This document shows, in pieces, positions 5,204-6,619 of a DNA stretch of 6,619 nt. This DNA is from CAIWAH01 sp043755815 (GTDB taxonomy: Bacteria; Verrucomicrobiota; Verrucomicrobiia; Limisphaerales; UBA9464). Under the pieces are notes generated by a model. It saw only the letters and a program-made list of their open reading frames with translations, had not been told where the DNA came from and ran no database searches. The position numbers were made by a program, and so were the translations under genes. The stretch lies in assembly GCA_043755815.1 (NCBI GenBank), contig JAYUSF010000090.1, positions 1-6,619 of the forward strand, written 5' to 3'. Position 1 is the first letter of the stretch; every line of letters begins with the position of its first letter.

Positions 5204-5217
5204 GCATCGGCCGACGC
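5204..5217. other. Near-palindrome in the ABC-sigma spacer
   Basis: GCATCGGCCGACGC is a 14-bp palindrome with one mismatched pair, centred on CGGCCG. It lies 9 bp past the stop codon of the ABC ATPase gene, in the 182-bp spacer ahead of the sigma gene. It could be a protein-binding site or the base of a termination signal. There is no loop or T tract, so it is a poor intrinsic terminator. No clear 10/35 promoter elements were found in this spacer. Confidence 0.2.
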
Positions 5218-5226
5218 AACGGGGGG

Positions 5227-6285
5227 TTACTCCGAGCGGGGCAGGATCAGCACATCCCGACGGCGGACGGAGCAGCTGAGTTCCCGGCCGACCGCCAGTT
5301 CCTCGGCCGGATTCTGGGCAAACGCCTTGAAATCCAGGGATTCCCCCGCCCGCAAGGTGTATTCCTCGATGTCGCCCAAGTAGCTCACGCGGGTGATCCG
5401 ACAGCGCAATGAGTTCTCAACCTGTTCGGTGAGCTGGACCGATTCGGGACGGAAGCCGACCCAAACCGGAGTCCCCGCGGCCAAGTGCGGGCGCCCTTCC
5501 CCGACCAAAACACCGAGGGCCGTCCGGATTGAGGCAAACTCGGAATTGCCGGCGTCCACCACTCCTTCGATCCAGTTGGTCTCACCGATGAAGTCGGCCA
5601 CAAACCGGTTCACTGGCCGGCGGTAAACGGTGCGCGGATCACCCAGTTGCTCCACCACGCCATCCCTGAGCACCGCCATCCGGTCCGCGAGGGAAAGGGA
5701 TTCCTGCTGGTCATGGGTGACGTAGATCGTGGTGATCTGGGTCTCTTGGTGAATCCGGCGGATTTCGTCCCGCATTTCGAGGCGCAGCCGCGCATCCAGA
5801 TTGGAGAGCGGCTCATCCAGCAGGAGCACGGCCGGCCGAATGACGAGGGCGCGCGCCAAAGCCACCCGTTGCTGCTGGCCGCCGGAAAGCTGGTTGGGCG
5901 ATCGTCCGGCGTAGGCTTCCATCCGCACCATCCGCAACGCATCGTTGACCCGCTCCGCCTTTTCCTTGGCCGCCACCCCGCGGATCTCCAGTCCGTAACC
6001 CACGTTTTGGGAAACGCTCATGTGCGGCCAGAGCGCGTAGCTTTGGAAAACCATCCCGGTGTTGCGCTCGTGCGGTGGCACCGCGTTCATCAGCCGGTCG
6101 CCAAACCGCAGTTCACCGCCGTCGGGCTGGTAGAATCCGGCGATCAGCCGCAGCAACGTGGTCTTTCCGCAACCGCTCGGGCCCAAGAGGAAGAACAGTT
6201 CCCGGTTGGCGATCTCCAGCGAAACGTCCCGCAGCACGGTGGTGGCGCCAAAGCGTTTCGTGAGATTGCGGATGCTGATCTGCAT
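5227..6285 (-). CDS. ABC importer ATP-binding protein (PotA/FbpC/UgpC type)
   Basis: This is the ATPase that powers a binding-protein-dependent importer at the inner face of the cytoplasmic membrane. The 352 residues show a complete nucleotide-binding domain: Walker A GPSGCGKTT (35-43), Q-loop Q81 in MVFQSYALWPHMSV, signature LSGGQQQR (133-140), Walker B VLLLDEP (153-159), D-loop SNLD (161-164) and switch H191 in YVTHDQQES. Residues from about 236 to 350 form the TOBE-type regulatory/substrate domain (VGFRPESVQL, ITRVSYLGDIEEYTLRAG). This architecture is shared by importers of polyamines, ferric iron, sulfate, sugars and phosphonates, so the substrate is not decided. ATG 6285 places the first strand (MQISIRNLTKRFG) at residue 1. 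The frame stays open upstream, but that part overlaps the neighbouring gene and is not family-like. It follows the substrate-binding gene by 32 bp. No Shine-Dalgarno. Confidence 0.94.
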   Translation of the reverse strand: MQISIRNLTKRFGATTVLRDVSLEIANRELFFLLGPSGCGKTTLLRLIAGFYQPDGGELRFGDRLMNAVPPHERNTGMVFQSYALWPHMSVSQNVGYGLEIRGVAAKEKAERVNDALRMVRMEAYAGRSPNQLSGGQQQRVALARALVIRPAVLLLDEPLSNLDARLRLEMRDEIRRIHQETQITTIYVTHDQQESLSLADRMAVLRDGVVEQLGDPRTVYRRPVNRFVADFIGETNWIEGVVDAGNSEFASIRTALGVLVGEGRPHLAAGTPVWVGFRPESVQLTEQVENSLRCRITRVSYLGDIEEYTLRAGESLDFKAFAQNPAEELAVGRELSCSVRRRDVLILPRSE

Positions 6286-6317
6286 GGCGGGAGGATGCGG
6301 TGAAAGGAAGGAGGGGT

Positions 6318-6619
6318 TCAACGCCCGGCCAGCCGCCGGTATTTTGCCTGCGCCCAACGTTGCCAGCCGAGTTTGGTCTGCTGCCGCACCTCGGCGTTTT
6401 GCCAGTCGTTCTTGGCCAACTCGGCGGCCCCGGCCTCGGACAACGGAGCCGAGCCGAGGTCCGACAGCAATTCCACGGGGTCCCCCGCGCGGGCGATGGC
6501 CATGCGAGCAGCACACAGTTCCGGGTGGAGATCCACCATCGCCGCTCCAAACAGGGACCGAACAATGTCCCGTCGGCCGCGCGCCAACCTCGCATCGTAG
6601 GAGAAATTCTGCCGGTAGG
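6318..6619 (-). CDS. Probable ABC-transporter substrate-binding protein, C-terminal end (cut by window edge)
   Basis: The frame is open from the right edge to TGA at 6320-6318, giving the last 99 residues. It reads YRQNFSYDARLARGRRDIVR near the edge, then SLFGAAMVDLHPEL, LSEAGAAELAKNDWQN and EVRQQTKLGWQRWAQAKYRR at the end. There is no membrane segment or enzyme motif. The mixture of short helices and the W/K/R-rich terminal helix fits the C-terminal lobe of periplasmic solute-binding proteins, and the gene sits 32 bp upstream of an importer ATPase on the same strand. The role is inferred mostly from that context; the signal peptide and ligand-binding region lie outside the window. An in-frame TTG at 6587 is not needed as a start, because coding continues beyond it. 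No permease gene is visible; it may lie farther upstream. Confidence 0.6.
   Translation of the reverse strand, partial: YRQNFSYDARLARGRRDIVRSLFGAAMVDLHPELCAARMAIARAGDPVELLSDLGSAPLSEAGAAELAKNDWQNAEVRQQTKLGWQRWAQAKYRRLAGR

Noticed and set aside
5021..5226. GTG-started 8-codon frame (GTG AAA GGT GGG ...) ending in ATGA over the sigma start, as a leader peptide
   Set aside because: The upstream GTGGGAG is 18 bases from its start, too far for initiation, and the frame is too short to distinguish from chance.

Overview
This is a GC-rich chromosomal window with eight protein-coding genes (two cut by the window edges), one likely gene remnant and several structured intergenic spacers. The best guess for the source is a Verrucomicrobiota bacterium or close PVC relative. 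That guess rests on three things: the sigma factor has the 'NLRMYLREIS..PLLT' to 'RIRQIQN.ALSKLRK' layout I associate with that group; most start codons lack a Shine-Dalgarno sequence; and spacers carry GGA-loop hairpins of a style I associate with that group. No rRNA, tRNA, CRISPR array, transposase or phage gene is visible.

Layout. 1-591 (-): N-terminal part of a type I restriction-modification methyltransferase, HsdM. 608-772 (-): a 54-codon open frame that looks like the 5' scrap of another, type IIG-like, restriction-methylase gene, just upstream of hsdM. 874-1368 (-): a VOC/glyoxalase-fold metalloenzyme. 1632-2950 (+): a tight three-gene cluster of a PpnP nucleoside phosphorylase, a NUDIX hydrolase and the tRNA adenosine deaminase TadA. 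2988-3080: a spacer with three hairpins built on one plan, a 7-bp stem around a GGA triloop. 3152-3925 (+): a DPM1-like polyprenol-phosphate sugar transferase. It converges, with a 15-bp gap, on 3941-5044 (-): a group 2 sigma-70 factor lacking region 1.1. 5227-6285 (-): the ATPase of a PotA/FbpC-type importer. 6318-6619 (-): the C-terminus of its probable substrate-binding protein.

Three themes link the genes. The left edge is a restriction-modification locus with signs of turnover. The middle is a nucleoside, nucleotide and tRNA-base processing cluster whose spacing suggests one transcript. The right edge is an ABC import operon read toward the sigma factor gene. I found no convincing new multi-gene system. 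The observations most worth a second look are the shared-loop hairpin family at 2988-3080, the restriction-gene remnant at 608-772, and the interleaved inverted repeats upstream of ppnP.
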